Positions 18,017 through 26,669 of a stretch of DNA of 64,000 nt are shown here, one piece after another. The notes beneath the pieces are model-generated. The model was not told where the DNA came from. It did not search any database and saw only the letters and a list, made by a program, of their open reading frames with translations. Positions within the stretch are counted from its first letter, which is position 1. The number at the start of each line of letters is the position of its first letter. The translations under genes and the position numbers were made by a program. Origin of the DNA: Bacillota bacterium (GTDB taxonomy: Bacteria > Bacillota > Clostridia > Lachnospirales > Lachnospiraceae); the NCBI GenBank assembly GCA_023418475.1, contig JAEZZO010000070.1, forward strand, positions 1 to 64,000, written 5' to 3'.

Positions 18017-18052
18017 TTTAAAGAAAATTTAGAGATTTGCCTGTTATATTAA
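18017..18052 (+). promoter_or_regulatory. Duplicated extended -10 promoter region, copy 2
   Basis: Matches 10785-10820 over 36 bases with two mismatches, including the extended -10 TGTTATATT (18042-18050). It precedes the fourth lipoprotein, which may therefore be transcribed separately. The gap 17928-18212 holds no gene. Confidence 0.45.
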
Positions 18053-18212
18053 ATATAAATCAAACTGGTTTCTAATTAAATGACAAGTAAAATCATTTGA
18101 TTGAGAGGTAAGGTTGAAATAAATAATTGAAATTTTAAGAAGTTATATACCTGCGTAATTCTTGGTATATACTTTGAAGCGCAAAAAACTTGCGCAAGAA
18201 TGGAGGGTAATA

Positions 18213-20495
18213 ATGAGAAAGGCGATAGCTTTATTACTTGTATGTACATTCATATTGACTGGCTTTGCAGCGTGTAACAAAAAAGAAACACAAACAGATT
18301 TACAAACAAAAAGCAGCGAGGATGTTGGAGAGAAGGGCGAAAAAGCAGCTAAAAATGATCTGACAACTACTACTGCGAAGATGGGAAGATATATGGAGAC
18401 AATGGTCAATTTTCCTGATCTGGAAAACGGTGAAAGCATAGTAAAAATACTCGAAAATTCCGCGAAACAAATCGAAATGTATACTAATGCAGGCATAAGG
18501 CATTATTGCTATACGCTGAAAAAAGATATGACTTGGGATAAGAGTGAACCGGCATGGCTGATTAATGGTAAACTAGCGTCAAGTGGTGTAGTAGTAAACT
18601 CAATTTGTCTTGGGGAGGATGGTAATTATTATGCTGCTTATACTGAATATAACAAGAATTACAGGAGCCATATCCTTAAATCCTCTGATGGTGGTAAAAC
18701 AGCACAGGAGATTAAAATTCCATCTCTGAATAAATATATAATAAAAAATAAAACCTTTAAATATTATCCGATCATAAAAGACATTAAGGTGCTAAAGAAC
18801 GGTAATCTGGTATTATTTGAGACGCAATCACCTAAAGTTCTGCAGATTTTTTCACCGAAGGGTGATAAGCTTGATAAAATACCGATACATGCTTATAACT
18901 TAAATACATTTTTTGAAGTATCTGGAAATGATATTATTACTGCGGCGGAAGATAATAGAAGTATTATATTCTATAATACTGACAGTAAGCAGGCAGATCG
19001 AACTATTGAATATGAGGTCAAATCGTATCCTAGATCCTTTGTGGTTAAGGAAGACGGCACTGTTTTGATGGGAGATACCGCTGGAATTCATCGATTCAAA
19101 AAAAATGGAACGCTATGGGAGACGACGGTAGATGGGATATTAAACTCAATGAATCTGCCAACTAACCATATAAATGCATTATTTGTTACTGAAAACGAGA
19201 AAGAAGAATATTACGTTTCCTATAAAAATGATGACAATGGCTTTCAGCTTATGCACTATGTATTTGATAAGAATGTTCCGGCCGTCCCAACACACGAAAT
19301 TACGGTATTTTCCCTTCAGGAGAGTAAGACAGTGAGGCAGGCAATTTCCCTATTCCAGATGAAAAATTCTGATGTAAAGGTCAATTACATAGTTGCCATG
19401 GGATTAGAAGGTGGAATTGTATCCGATTACATCATGGCACTGAATACAGAGCTTCTGGCCGGAAATGGTGCAGATATTTTACTGCTAGATGGACTGCCGG
19501 TGGATTCCTATTTACAGAAGGGAGTGCTTGCAGATTATTCGGATATAATCAAACCTCTTGAGGAGTCAGGGGAATTATTGTCTAATATAACAAGCTGTTA
19601 CGGTGCAGACGGGAAGGTATATCAGATGCCGCTCCGCTTTAGTGTACCATTGATTATGGGGAAGCAGGAGGCTCTTTCCTCAGTTAATAAAATGGATGAT
19701 ATTATAAGTTATATAGCAAAGAACAATGAAATACCGTACTCAAGTCCGACATCCTATAGGTGTCTGCTTCAGAATTATCTAGCTCTCTATTCAAAACAAT
19801 TTTATAAAGATGGATTATTAGATAAGAAACAGCTGGTAAACTTTCTTAATGACCTGAAAATAATTGCTGAAAATACGAATGCTATGGAAACGAATAAGGA
19901 GAATGATCTAACAAACTTAAACACCGATATTATTGATTGCGATACTCTGTTTCATGGGGATATTCTAGGTATAGCATATGGTAGATTTTCCAGTGACATG
20001 GTTCAGGTTACCAATATAACCTCATTAATATTACCAGAGGTTCTTAATGAACAGGATGGTATGGATATAGCTCCCATCAATCAGCTTTTTGTGCCAAAAG
20101 GAATGGTTGGGCTTAATAAAGCCAGTAAAGAGACAGCTCTTGCAAAGCAATTTATCAAATTCCTTTTTTCCGAAGTGGCTCAGAGTGCAGACCTTAACAA
20201 TGGATTTCCCATTAATATGAAATCAATTGAAAAATGGATGGCAGAAGAACGGGAAAACTTTATGTATGGTGATTATGATAAGGAAGGAAATGTTATGAAA
20301 GGCGAATGGCCTTTAAAAGAAGTAAGGGAAAATCTCTTAAAAACAATGCAGGGACTTACTGCACCAGTTGAAATAAATCAGATTGTTGACAGCATTATTA
20401 TCAAAGAGACATTACCCTTCTTTGCCGGGAAAATCAGTGTGGAACAAGCTGCCGATATGGTAGAAAGCAAAATTAATACTTATCTTTCTGAATAA
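18213..20495 (+). CDS. Lipoprotein 4: most divergent paralog of the Asp-box/solute-binding fusion
   Basis: 760 residues from ATG 18213 with tggagggtaata upstream; the frame extended to 18162 lacks a site. The lipobox is GFAAC, with Phe at -3, weaker than in the others. Asp-box SSDGGKT and ALNTELLAGNGADILLLDGLP are conserved, but the glycine-rich segment reads MGLEGGIVSDYIMALNTE instead of MGEEGG...IRALNTE. It has its own duplicated promoter copy and is next to the permease genes. Confidence 0.8.
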   Translation: MRKAIALLLVCTFILTGFAACNKKETQTDLQTKSSEDVGEKGEKAAKNDLTTTTAKMGRYMETMVNFPDLENGESIVKILENSAKQIEMYTNAGIRHYCYTLKKDMTWDKSEPAWLINGKLASSGVVVNSICLGEDGNYYAAYTEYNKNYRSHILKSSDGGKTAQEIKIPSLNKYIIKNKTFKYYPIIKDIKVLKNGNLVLFETQSPKVLQIFSPKGDKLDKIPIHAYNLNTFFEVSGNDIITAAEDNRSIIFYNTDSKQADRTIEYEVKSYPRSFVVKEDGTVLMGDTAGIHRFKKNGTLWETTVDGILNSMNLPTNHINALFVTENEKEEYYVSYKNDDNGFQLMHYVFDKNVPAVPTHEITVFSLQESKTVRQAISLFQMKNSDVKVNYIVAMGLEGGIVSDYIMALNTELLAGNGADILLLDGLPVDSYLQKGVLADYSDIIKPLEESGELLSNITSCYGADGKVYQMPLRFSVPLIMGKQEALSSVNKMDDIISYIAKNNEIPYSSPTSYRCLLQNYLALYSKQFYKDGLLDKKQLVNFLNDLKIIAENTNAMETNKENDLTNLNTDIIDCDTLFHGDILGIAYGRFSSDMVQVTNITSLILPEVLNEQDGMDIAPINQLFVPKGMVGLNKASKETALAKQFIKFLFSEVAQSADLNNGFPINMKSIEKWMAEERENFMYGDYDKEGNVMKGEWPLKEVRENLLKTMQGLTAPVEINQIVDSIIIKETLPFFAGKISVEQAADMVESKINTYLSE

Positions 20496-20512
20496 AACCG
20501 TAAAACATAGTG

Positions 20513-20575
20513 ATGATTAGCCTGATAGATGCTGGATAAGAAATACCTGGAATTGACTTTTACCGGGCTAATCAT
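20513..20575. repeat. Inverted repeat, possibly a degenerate CTTTTGAC element
   Basis: atgattagcc (20513-20522) pairs with ggctaatcat (20566-20575). The right side reads gacttttaccgggctaatca, which resembles the right arm of the CTTTTGAC family. It lies between the lipoprotein array and the permease genes. Confidence 0.4.
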
Positions 20576-20686
20576 TATAACTATTGATTGCATTAAGAAA
20601 TAAGTATTGAACCATAACCAGACTTATATAACGTTACTTGAGTTTGTATAAGGAGTTCTTTGGAAACCGTTAAAATAGAAAGCGTT

Positions 20687-20700
20687 AGGCTTTTGACGAA
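20687..20700. promoter_or_regulatory. CTTTTGAC core upstream of the permease operon
   Basis: aggcttttgacgaa at 20687-20700, 22 bases before the permease ATG, matches the start of the right arm in the 26.4-kb copy. The left arm is not recognised. Confidence 0.35.
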
Positions 20701-20722
20701 TATGGTTAGATAGGAAGTAATT

Positions 20723-21640
20723 ATGACTAAAAAAATACAAACTAAAAAAATACATACCAAAAACCAAATGCATCGTTCTATTTCTAAAATCATGAGAACA
20801 GAAGAAAGAAAAGCCTGGCTTTTCCTTCTTCCGAGTCTGCTTGGTTTATTCGTATTCATACTGCTTCCTTTTGCGGATGTATTCAGACGTTCCTTCTGCG
20901 CGGCAATGAGTTCGGATTTTGTAGGTTTAGACAATTTTAAAACCGTATGGAAGAATATAGCCTTTCGGCTGGCCATCAAAAATACACTCAAATTTATAGG
21001 AATTTGTCTTCCGCTTTTACTATTGTTTTCCCTATTACTTGCAATGTTACTCTACCACCAGAAAAAGCAGGAAAAGTTTTTTAAAATGTCATTTCTTCTG
21101 CCCATGGCAATTCCGGTAGCATCAATTGTTGTTCTGTGGAAGCTTTTTTTTCATGCGAATGGTTTACTAAACGGTTTATTTACCCAGTTTGGTATAAAAG
21201 AAATAGACTTTCTTAATTCAAGTAAAGCATTTTATGTTCTTGTTTTCAGCTATCTATGGAAAAATTCTGGATATGACATGATTTTATGGCTGACCGGACT
21301 GAACGGAATATCGGTATCTCTCTATGAAGCAGCCAGCGTGGATGGTGCAGGGGGATGGAATAAATTCCGCTATATCACCTTACCGCAACTGATGCCGACC
21401 GTTTTTATGATCGGAGTCCTCTCCTTTATCAATTCCTTCAAGGTATTTCGTGAAGCATATCTTATCGCGGGCAGTTATCCGGATAACAGCATCTACATGC
21501 TGCAGCATGTGCTCAGTAATTGGTTTATTGCACTTGATATTCAGAAGATGTGTGCGGCAGCGGTTATGCTGGTCATAGTATTTTTAGTGCTGATTTTAGT
21601 ATTGATTCATTTTGACAAGGATGAGGATACCTGTGAATAG
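20723..21640 (+). CDS. Carbohydrate ABC transporter permease, MalF/UgpA type
   Basis: A 305-residue membrane protein with six predicted helices. Its EAA loop, EAASVDGAGGWNKFRYITLP, is the ATPase-contact motif of binding-protein-dependent sugar permeases. The basic N-terminus (TKKIQTKKIHTKNQ) is unusually long. It would form the membrane channel with the next gene. The tandem lipoproteins upstream are the likely receptors. No cognate ATPase is in this region; in Firmicutes such importers often borrow a shared MsmK-type ATPase. Confidence 0.9.
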   Translation: MTKKIQTKKIHTKNQMHRSISKIMRTEERKAWLFLLPSLLGLFVFILLPFADVFRRSFCAAMSSDFVGLDNFKTVWKNIAFRLAIKNTLKFIGICLPLLLLFSLLLAMLLYHQKKQEKFFKMSFLLPMAIPVASIVVLWKLFFHANGLLNGLFTQFGIKEIDFLNSSKAFYVLVFSYLWKNSGYDMILWLTGLNGISVSLYEAASVDGAGGWNKFRYITLPQLMPTVFMIGVLSFINSFKVFREAYLIAGSYPDNSIYMLQHVLSNWFIALDIQKMCAAAVMLVIVFLVLILVLIHFDKDEDTCE

Positions 21641-21655
21641 ATAAGAGGAGATTAT

Positions 21656-22504
21656 ATGCGTATTAAAAAAGGAATGAGATATCTGTTCTGTTTAATATTG
21701 ACACTTTTCACCTGGGTTCCGCTTTGGATGCTTTTTAGCGGTTCGCTTATGAGCGAGGATGAAATTATTAGAAATGCCGGACCAATACTTGATCAGAGCG
21801 GTGGACGCGCTTATTGGACCATATTACCGTTATACCCAACGTTTCGCTCTTACGTGGAATTGCTCCTCGATACACCAAACTTTTTCACAATGTTCTGGAA
21901 CTCCTGTATTCAGGTTATACCGGTACTCATAGGACAGTTGTTCATAGCGGTTCCGGCTGCCTGGGCATTTGCCAGATTTCAGTTTCGGGGAAAAAGAGCA
22001 CTATTTATTCTCTATATTGTTTTGATGGTTCTTCCCTTTCAGATTACCATGGTATCCAGTTATCTGGTGCTGTTTCATCTAAAGCTTACCGGCACCCATC
22101 TGGCATTAATCCTTCCGAATTTGTTTTCTGCATTCCCGGTATTTGTTATGGAGAAATTCTTTAAAACCGTACCGAGATCCTTAATTGAAGCGGCTAAATT
22201 AGATGGAGCAGGAGAGATTTATATTTTTCTGAAGATTGGTATTCCGATGGGAGCTTCCGGAATTTTATCTATTATTATACTTGGATTTCTAGAATACTGG
22301 AATGCGATTGAACAGCCGCTGACTTTTCTGATCAACAAAAAGACGCTATGGCCGCTTACCTTATATCTCCCCGACATTACTACGGATAAATTAGGAGTTG
22401 CCTTCACAGCATCCGTTTTTTTGATGTTTCCTGCACTGCTGTTATTTTTATATGGTCAGAAGTATCTGGAACAAGGAATTGCAGCTTCGGGTATAAAAGA
22501 ATAA
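21656..22504 (+). CDS. Carbohydrate ABC transporter permease, MalG/UgpE type
   Basis: A 282-residue integral membrane protein with six helices and EAA loop EAAKLDGAGEIYIFLKIGIP. ATG 21656 follows taagaggagatta, 15 bases after the first permease, so the two are translated together. The pair has the usual MalF-MalG order. C-terminal end YLEQGIAASGIKE is typical of the family (GxxxGAVKG-like). Confidence 0.9.
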   Translation: MRIKKGMRYLFCLILTLFTWVPLWMLFSGSLMSEDEIIRNAGPILDQSGGRAYWTILPLYPTFRSYVELLLDTPNFFTMFWNSCIQVIPVLIGQLFIAVPAAWAFARFQFRGKRALFILYIVLMVLPFQITMVSSYLVLFHLKLTGTHLALILPNLFSAFPVFVMEKFFKTVPRSLIEAAKLDGAGEIYIFLKIGIPMGASGILSIIILGFLEYWNAIEQPLTFLINKKTLWPLTLYLPDITTDKLGVAFTASVFLMFPALLLFLYGQKYLEQGIAASGIKE

Positions 22505-22522
22505 GAAAGGTATGGACTAATC

Positions 22523-24559
22523 ATGGAGAATAAAATCAGAAAATTACTAATCGGGTTTTTTGTAGTAATGATATTATTTACATTCCTGTCACGGGCGGCA
22601 GCGGCTACTATGGTAGCCAAAGTACAGGTTGATCATGTAAGAAGCGGAAATCTTGCATATGAAGTAACCGGGTCAGGAATAGTGAAAGCAGAGGCCCGTA
22701 AATATATTGATTTAATTGTTGGCTACCGTATCGGTAAGGTCGCTGTACAGGAGGGACAACAGGTCAAAAAGGGTGCTTTGCTATTTACCTATGATCTGGA
22801 AAGCCTAAAGAAAAAAGAGGCGGAGCTGAAAGATGAATTAACAAAATTGAGACTGCAGTATCAGAATATTGGATTAACCGGACAAATTGGGGATAGCGTA
22901 ACAGACGAAGAAACTGCCTTGAATACAGTGATAAATGCCAGAGAGGACATAAATACGGCAAAAAAAGAAATGGAAGAGCAGAAAAAGACAATCAGAAAAG
23001 ATAAGGAAAAACAATACAAGAAGGCGGTGTCCGATCTGGAGAATATCAATGACTCGAAAAAGACCGCAATGACAGCAGCGTCAAGGGCAGTTAGTGATGC
23101 GGAGAATAATCTTACCGAACAAAAACCGGAATTAGAAGCAAAGGAGTTGATTGATCATTACAAGAGTGCTGTGGAAGGTAAGGACGAAGTACAAATAATG
23201 CAAAAGTTAACGAAGATCTTGGAATTTGTATATCAGGAAAGCTATGAGAAGCACCAGCAGGAGGTTTCCGATGCACAGAAGTCTTATGAACGGGCAAAAG
23301 AAGATTATTCTGCAGTCGTTGAGAAATGGAAGAAGATCATAATTGATGATTCAGATCAATATATGGAGAAGAATACCAGAAATGCATATTACCTTCAGCT
23401 GGAGACAAAAAGGGAGGAAATAAGTAATGCCGAGCGTGTAGTTTCCGATACAAAAGAAAAGTGGGATATTCTTACTGCAAAGGATAATAAACTGATGAAT
23501 GCGGCGAATACTTACCGTTCGGGTATTATGGGGCAATTCATGGATATTGGAACTGTATATACCACATTATACGATATTATGATGAAGTATAGAGCTGCTG
23601 GTCAGGATAATATTACAAAGACAGAAACCACACTATCCAGAGCAAAAGAGGATGAAGCGCAGGTCAAGGAAGAATGGAAGCGGAAGGTTAAGAGTGTAGA
23701 GGAAGAGAAGAACCGGATCAGCAGGGATTTGCTAGCAATGGAAGCCGGAAGCTATGATTACACGGAGGACTTAAAGACACAGCATAGAGCCCTTTTGGAA
23801 GCAGAACGTACCCTTGCTAAGGCAGAGCTTGCACTGGAGCAAAGTAAGAGAAATGACCAGAAAGCAGAAGGAGATCAAAGGCAGCGGGAAAAATCAGACA
23901 ATATTGAAAGGAGTATCCAAAATATTACGATCACGGCTAAAGAGCAGGAATGGATGGAGCTGCAAAACCTGATCGCTAAAAAAGGGAAAATTGTTGCGCC
24001 TGTAGCAGGGGTAGTATTCGGACATGATTTAGAGCAGGGTATTACATTGACTGGCCAGGAGAAATTTATCATTACTACCGGAGGCTATGAACTTACCATG
24101 ATGGCTGGTAATGAGGATATGAAGTATTTCGAAGCAGGAGATGAAGTAAAGATTACATCAAGTTCTAGAGGGGACGAAATCACTACGCAGATTGAAAATA
24201 TGGAGCAGCCGGATCAGGATAAAATGGTCAAATTTACCGCACTTTTGCCTAAGGGAAATTATCAAACAGGTTCCTCTTATGATTTTGTTCTGAGTAAAGA
24301 TTCGAGGGATTACTCAAAGTGTATACCCATTCAGGCATTGAGACAGGATCAGCAGGGAACTTTTGTTCTTCTTGTAAAGGATATGGACAGCGTGTTAGGA
24401 AAAATAGAAGAAGCCTTCCGCATGAAAGTAGTCGTAATTTCAAAGGACAGTAAATCGGCTGCAATTGATGCACCATTGACAGAGAAGGATGATGTCATAA
24501 CAGGAAGTAACAGGAATTTCTCTGAGGGAGATCGGGTGCGGATTTATGAAGAGGAATAG
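22523..24559 (+). CDS. HlyD/MacA-type membrane fusion protein with very long coiled coil
   Basis: A 678-residue protein. One N-terminal membrane segment (about 7-28) is followed by a biotinyl-lipoyl-like half-motif, GYRIGKVAVQEGQQVKKGALLF. A long Lys/Glu-rich coiled coil spans about 90-470 and is interrupted in places. The returning half-motif (KGKIVAPVAGVVFGHDLEQG) is near 490, then beta-barrel domains run to the end. Adaptors of this kind bridge an inner-membrane transporter to other envelope components, usually in export. Finding one directly behind MalF/MalG-type permeases is odd. It overlaps the next gene by 14 bases, implying coupled expression. Confidence 0.8.
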   Translation: MENKIRKLLIGFFVVMILFTFLSRAAAATMVAKVQVDHVRSGNLAYEVTGSGIVKAEARKYIDLIVGYRIGKVAVQEGQQVKKGALLFTYDLESLKKKEAELKDELTKLRLQYQNIGLTGQIGDSVTDEETALNTVINAREDINTAKKEMEEQKKTIRKDKEKQYKKAVSDLENINDSKKTAMTAASRAVSDAENNLTEQKPELEAKELIDHYKSAVEGKDEVQIMQKLTKILEFVYQESYEKHQQEVSDAQKSYERAKEDYSAVVEKWKKIIIDDSDQYMEKNTRNAYYLQLETKREEISNAERVVSDTKEKWDILTAKDNKLMNAANTYRSGIMGQFMDIGTVYTTLYDIMMKYRAAGQDNITKTETTLSRAKEDEAQVKEEWKRKVKSVEEEKNRISRDLLAMEAGSYDYTEDLKTQHRALLEAERTLAKAELALEQSKRNDQKAEGDQRQREKSDNIERSIQNITITAKEQEWMELQNLIAKKGKIVAPVAGVVFGHDLEQGITLTGQEKFIITTGGYELTMMAGNEDMKYFEAGDEVKITSSSRGDEITTQIENMEQPDQDKMVKFTALLPKGNYQTGSSYDFVLSKDSRDYSKCIPIQALRQDQQGTFVLLVKDMDSVLGKIEEAFRMKVVVISKDSKSAAIDAPLTEKDDVITGSNRNFSEGDRVRIYEEE

Positions 24560-25637
24560 AGGCATATTGTTTGCGGCGGTTCTTATCATTACAGCCCTTG
24601 GATTTTGCGGGGGAAGACTTAAGGAGGCTTCCGATTTTCAAAATGAGTACACCTGTGTTAGTATTCGATTTAAAACAGAAGGAGTAACAATTGAGAAGCT
24701 TATAACTGCGCTTGAGACTGAAAAAAAAGCAGGGGAGCAAGAATTTTCAGGGGTAACAGCATGGAACTGGAACAATGAGGAAGAAGTAGAGAATCCGGAT
24801 ATTAACAGAAAAGTAAAGCTGCCGGTTCTGGCAGCAGCAGGTGATATGTCACTGACAGCACCAATGACTCTAAAATCCGGTAACTATGTTTATGCGGAAG
24901 ATAAAGAGGGCTGTGTGATGGATTCGGTAACGGCATTTACTCTTTATGGCACGGATGATGCTGTTGGCAATACTCTTATTTACCAAAATAGAAAATATTA
25001 TGTAAGGGGGGTGGTAAAAACAGAAAGCCCACTGCTGTTAATTCAGGAAGCTAATACGTCGATTGGCTATGTAAATCTTGAATTTGATTGTCGTAATCGG
25101 GAACAGGCACAGACTATTGCAGAGAATTTTTTGCTTCAAAATAGCTTTCCTCAAGATTATGTAATCATAGATGGATATTTCTATGGCAAAACAATGTATT
25201 CTTTGTTCAATTTAATTATATGGATACTTTTTGTAATAACTGGTTTATGGTTATTACAAATACTTTGGAAGAAGAGACAGGAATTGATACGGAAAAATTT
25301 TTACTTCGATCTGGTCTTAGGCATATTTTTAATGGTAGGCTTCGGGGTAATTCTGTACCAACTAACCGGAAATCCGTTTTATTTTCCCGAGAAACTGCTA
25401 CCGACAAAGGTTTCTGATTTTGATTACTGGAACCGACAGTACCAATTGCTGCAAGAACAGCTCGAGCAGGCGCGTTATCTTCCACCGAATATGAAAGATA
25501 TTCATCTGGAGAATGAGCTTATGAAACTGCCTCGAGATATACTGATAATGCTTCTTATCTATCTGATATCGGTAAGCCAGATGAGGACAGCTCTAAAAGA
25601 GAAAATGAATAAAACAGTTATAGGAGGATGTAAGTGA
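24546..25637 (+). CDS. Membrane protein, possible export-permease-like partner of the adaptor
   Basis: 363 residues; ATG 24546 overlaps the adaptor's end in another frame. One N-terminal helix (about 6-22) is followed by a roughly 200-residue extracytoplasmic region, two helices (about 225-247, 262-285), another outside loop with Gln-rich RQYQLLQEQLEQ, and a C-terminal helix (about 335-352). This topology recalls MacB/FtsX-type permeases with a large periplasmic domain, but I do not see the FtsX signature. The domain assignment is tentative. It probably forms an envelope complex with the preceding adaptor. Confidence 0.6.
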   Translation: MKRNRGILFAAVLIITALGFCGGRLKEASDFQNEYTCVSIRFKTEGVTIEKLITALETEKKAGEQEFSGVTAWNWNNEEEVENPDINRKVKLPVLAAAGDMSLTAPMTLKSGNYVYAEDKEGCVMDSVTAFTLYGTDDAVGNTLIYQNRKYYVRGVVKTESPLLLIQEANTSIGYVNLEFDCRNREQAQTIAENFLLQNSFPQDYVIIDGYFYGKTMYSLFNLIIWILFVITGLWLLQILWKKRQELIRKNFYFDLVLGIFLMVGFGVILYQLTGNPFYFPEKLLPTKVSDFDYWNRQYQLLQEQLEQARYLPPNMKDIHLENELMKLPRDILIMLLIYLISVSQMRTALKEKMNKTVIGGCK

Positions 25638-25727
25638 GGCAGAATGTCCACGGATAGATTATCAAATCATTGTAAGTAAAATACACAAGTTAAGCATGCG
25701 TAATATGCAGTGCAGAAATGGAGAAAA

Positions 25728-26294
25728 ATGAAAAAGAAATATTTAAAAAATTTAATGGTTATTATTGTAGTTGTTTTAATCGTGTTATCTGCAAGGACCG
25801 ATTCTGTATTAGCCGCTGCGAAGATAGCTGCAAGTAATGTGGCAGCAGCAGGGGAAAATTCGTTGGTATTAATATCCCAAGAGGGATCAGAGTCAACAGA
25901 ATATCCAACAAGGAAAGAAATTAAGAAAATGCTTGGTTATGATGCCAAAACAGTTGAAAAATTTAAAAATGGATTTATATTTGATCAATGTATAATAACT
26001 ACGGTGGAGACCTACAAGGGCAAGGAAAAGGATGGAAGCTATAAGCAATTAATGCTTACATACGAGAAGGATAAGAGTAAAATACAGTTATTTATTTGCA
26101 AAAAGCCCGCTAATGAAAAGGAGGAGGAAGGAACCGCATTAACCTATAAAAAGATTGAATTAAGGTATGTAGAAGAATACCATACTTTATTATGGAAGGA
26201 TAATGACGTGAATTATAGTATCCTGGCAGAAGACAAGAAATTAACAAAAGATACTCTAATGAAAATGGCAAAGGAGATCATTAAGAAAAAATAA
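25728..26294 (+). CDS. Secreted protein, DUF4367-like
   Basis: 188 residues; ATG 25728 has ggag five bases upstream and is preferred over GTG 25710. The N-terminus (KKKYLKNLMVIIVVVLIVLSARTDSVLA, read here as a basic start plus a hydrophobic core) is a signal peptide. The mature part has QLMLTYEKDKSKIQLFICKK and LLWKDNDVNYSILAE, which resemble DUF4367 domains of Firmicute lipoproteins and anti-sigma-linked proteins. It closes the lipoprotein-permease-adaptor unit, and a strong terminator follows. The function is unknown. Confidence 0.55.
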   Translation: MKKKYLKNLMVIIVVVLIVLSARTDSVLAAAKIAASNVAAAGENSLVLISQEGSESTEYPTRKEIKKMLGYDAKTVEKFKNGFIFDQCIITTVETYKGKEKDGSYKQLMLTYEKDKSKIQLFICKKPANEKEEEGTALTYKKIELRYVEEYHTLLWKDNDVNYSILAEDKKLTKDTLMKMAKEIIKKK

Positions 26295-26315
26295 AAGAAG
26301 AAGTTGATGGAATAG

Positions 26316-26368
26316 AAAAGGAACATTTGTAAAAAGTGAAGTATACTTTGGAACAAATGTTCCTTTTT
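26316..26368 (+). terminator. Terminator closing the lipoprotein/permease/adaptor unit
   Basis: Perfect 15-bp arms (26316-26330 and 26353-26367) with a T run to 26368, 20 bases after the preceding stop. Confidence 0.85.
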
Positions 26369-26380
26369 TCTGCACGAAAT

Positions 26381-26479
26381 AAGATTCGTAGTCAAAAGCC
26401 TGATCCAGGTTATGCAGATGAATAGGAGTGCACTCATTTCATCCGGCAAATCATTTTTAGGCTTTTGACTACGAATCTT
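26381..26479. promoter_or_regulatory. CTTTTGAC inverted-repeat element, perfect copy upstream of sulfatase 1
   Basis: Arms 26381-26401 and 26459-26479 are perfectly complementary over 21 bases around a 57-base loop that includes tatgcag. The core cttttgac and loop size match the 4.8-kb copy, but the outer parts of the arms have a different sequence that still pairs. The right arm ends 190 bases before the sulfatase ATG. Confidence 0.65.
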
Positions 26480-26669
26480 AAATAAATAATTAATACATAT
26501 TTCTCTATTTAGCAAAAATCATGACGGAAAATCGATATTATTATTGTGGGTTATACATTAAGATTGTAATCATATAAATACATTTTTGTTGATTTATACA
26601 ATATCCGAATTAGACAGTCACATAACGAAATCAATCGCACCCAATGTGAACATGAAAGGAAGAGATAAG

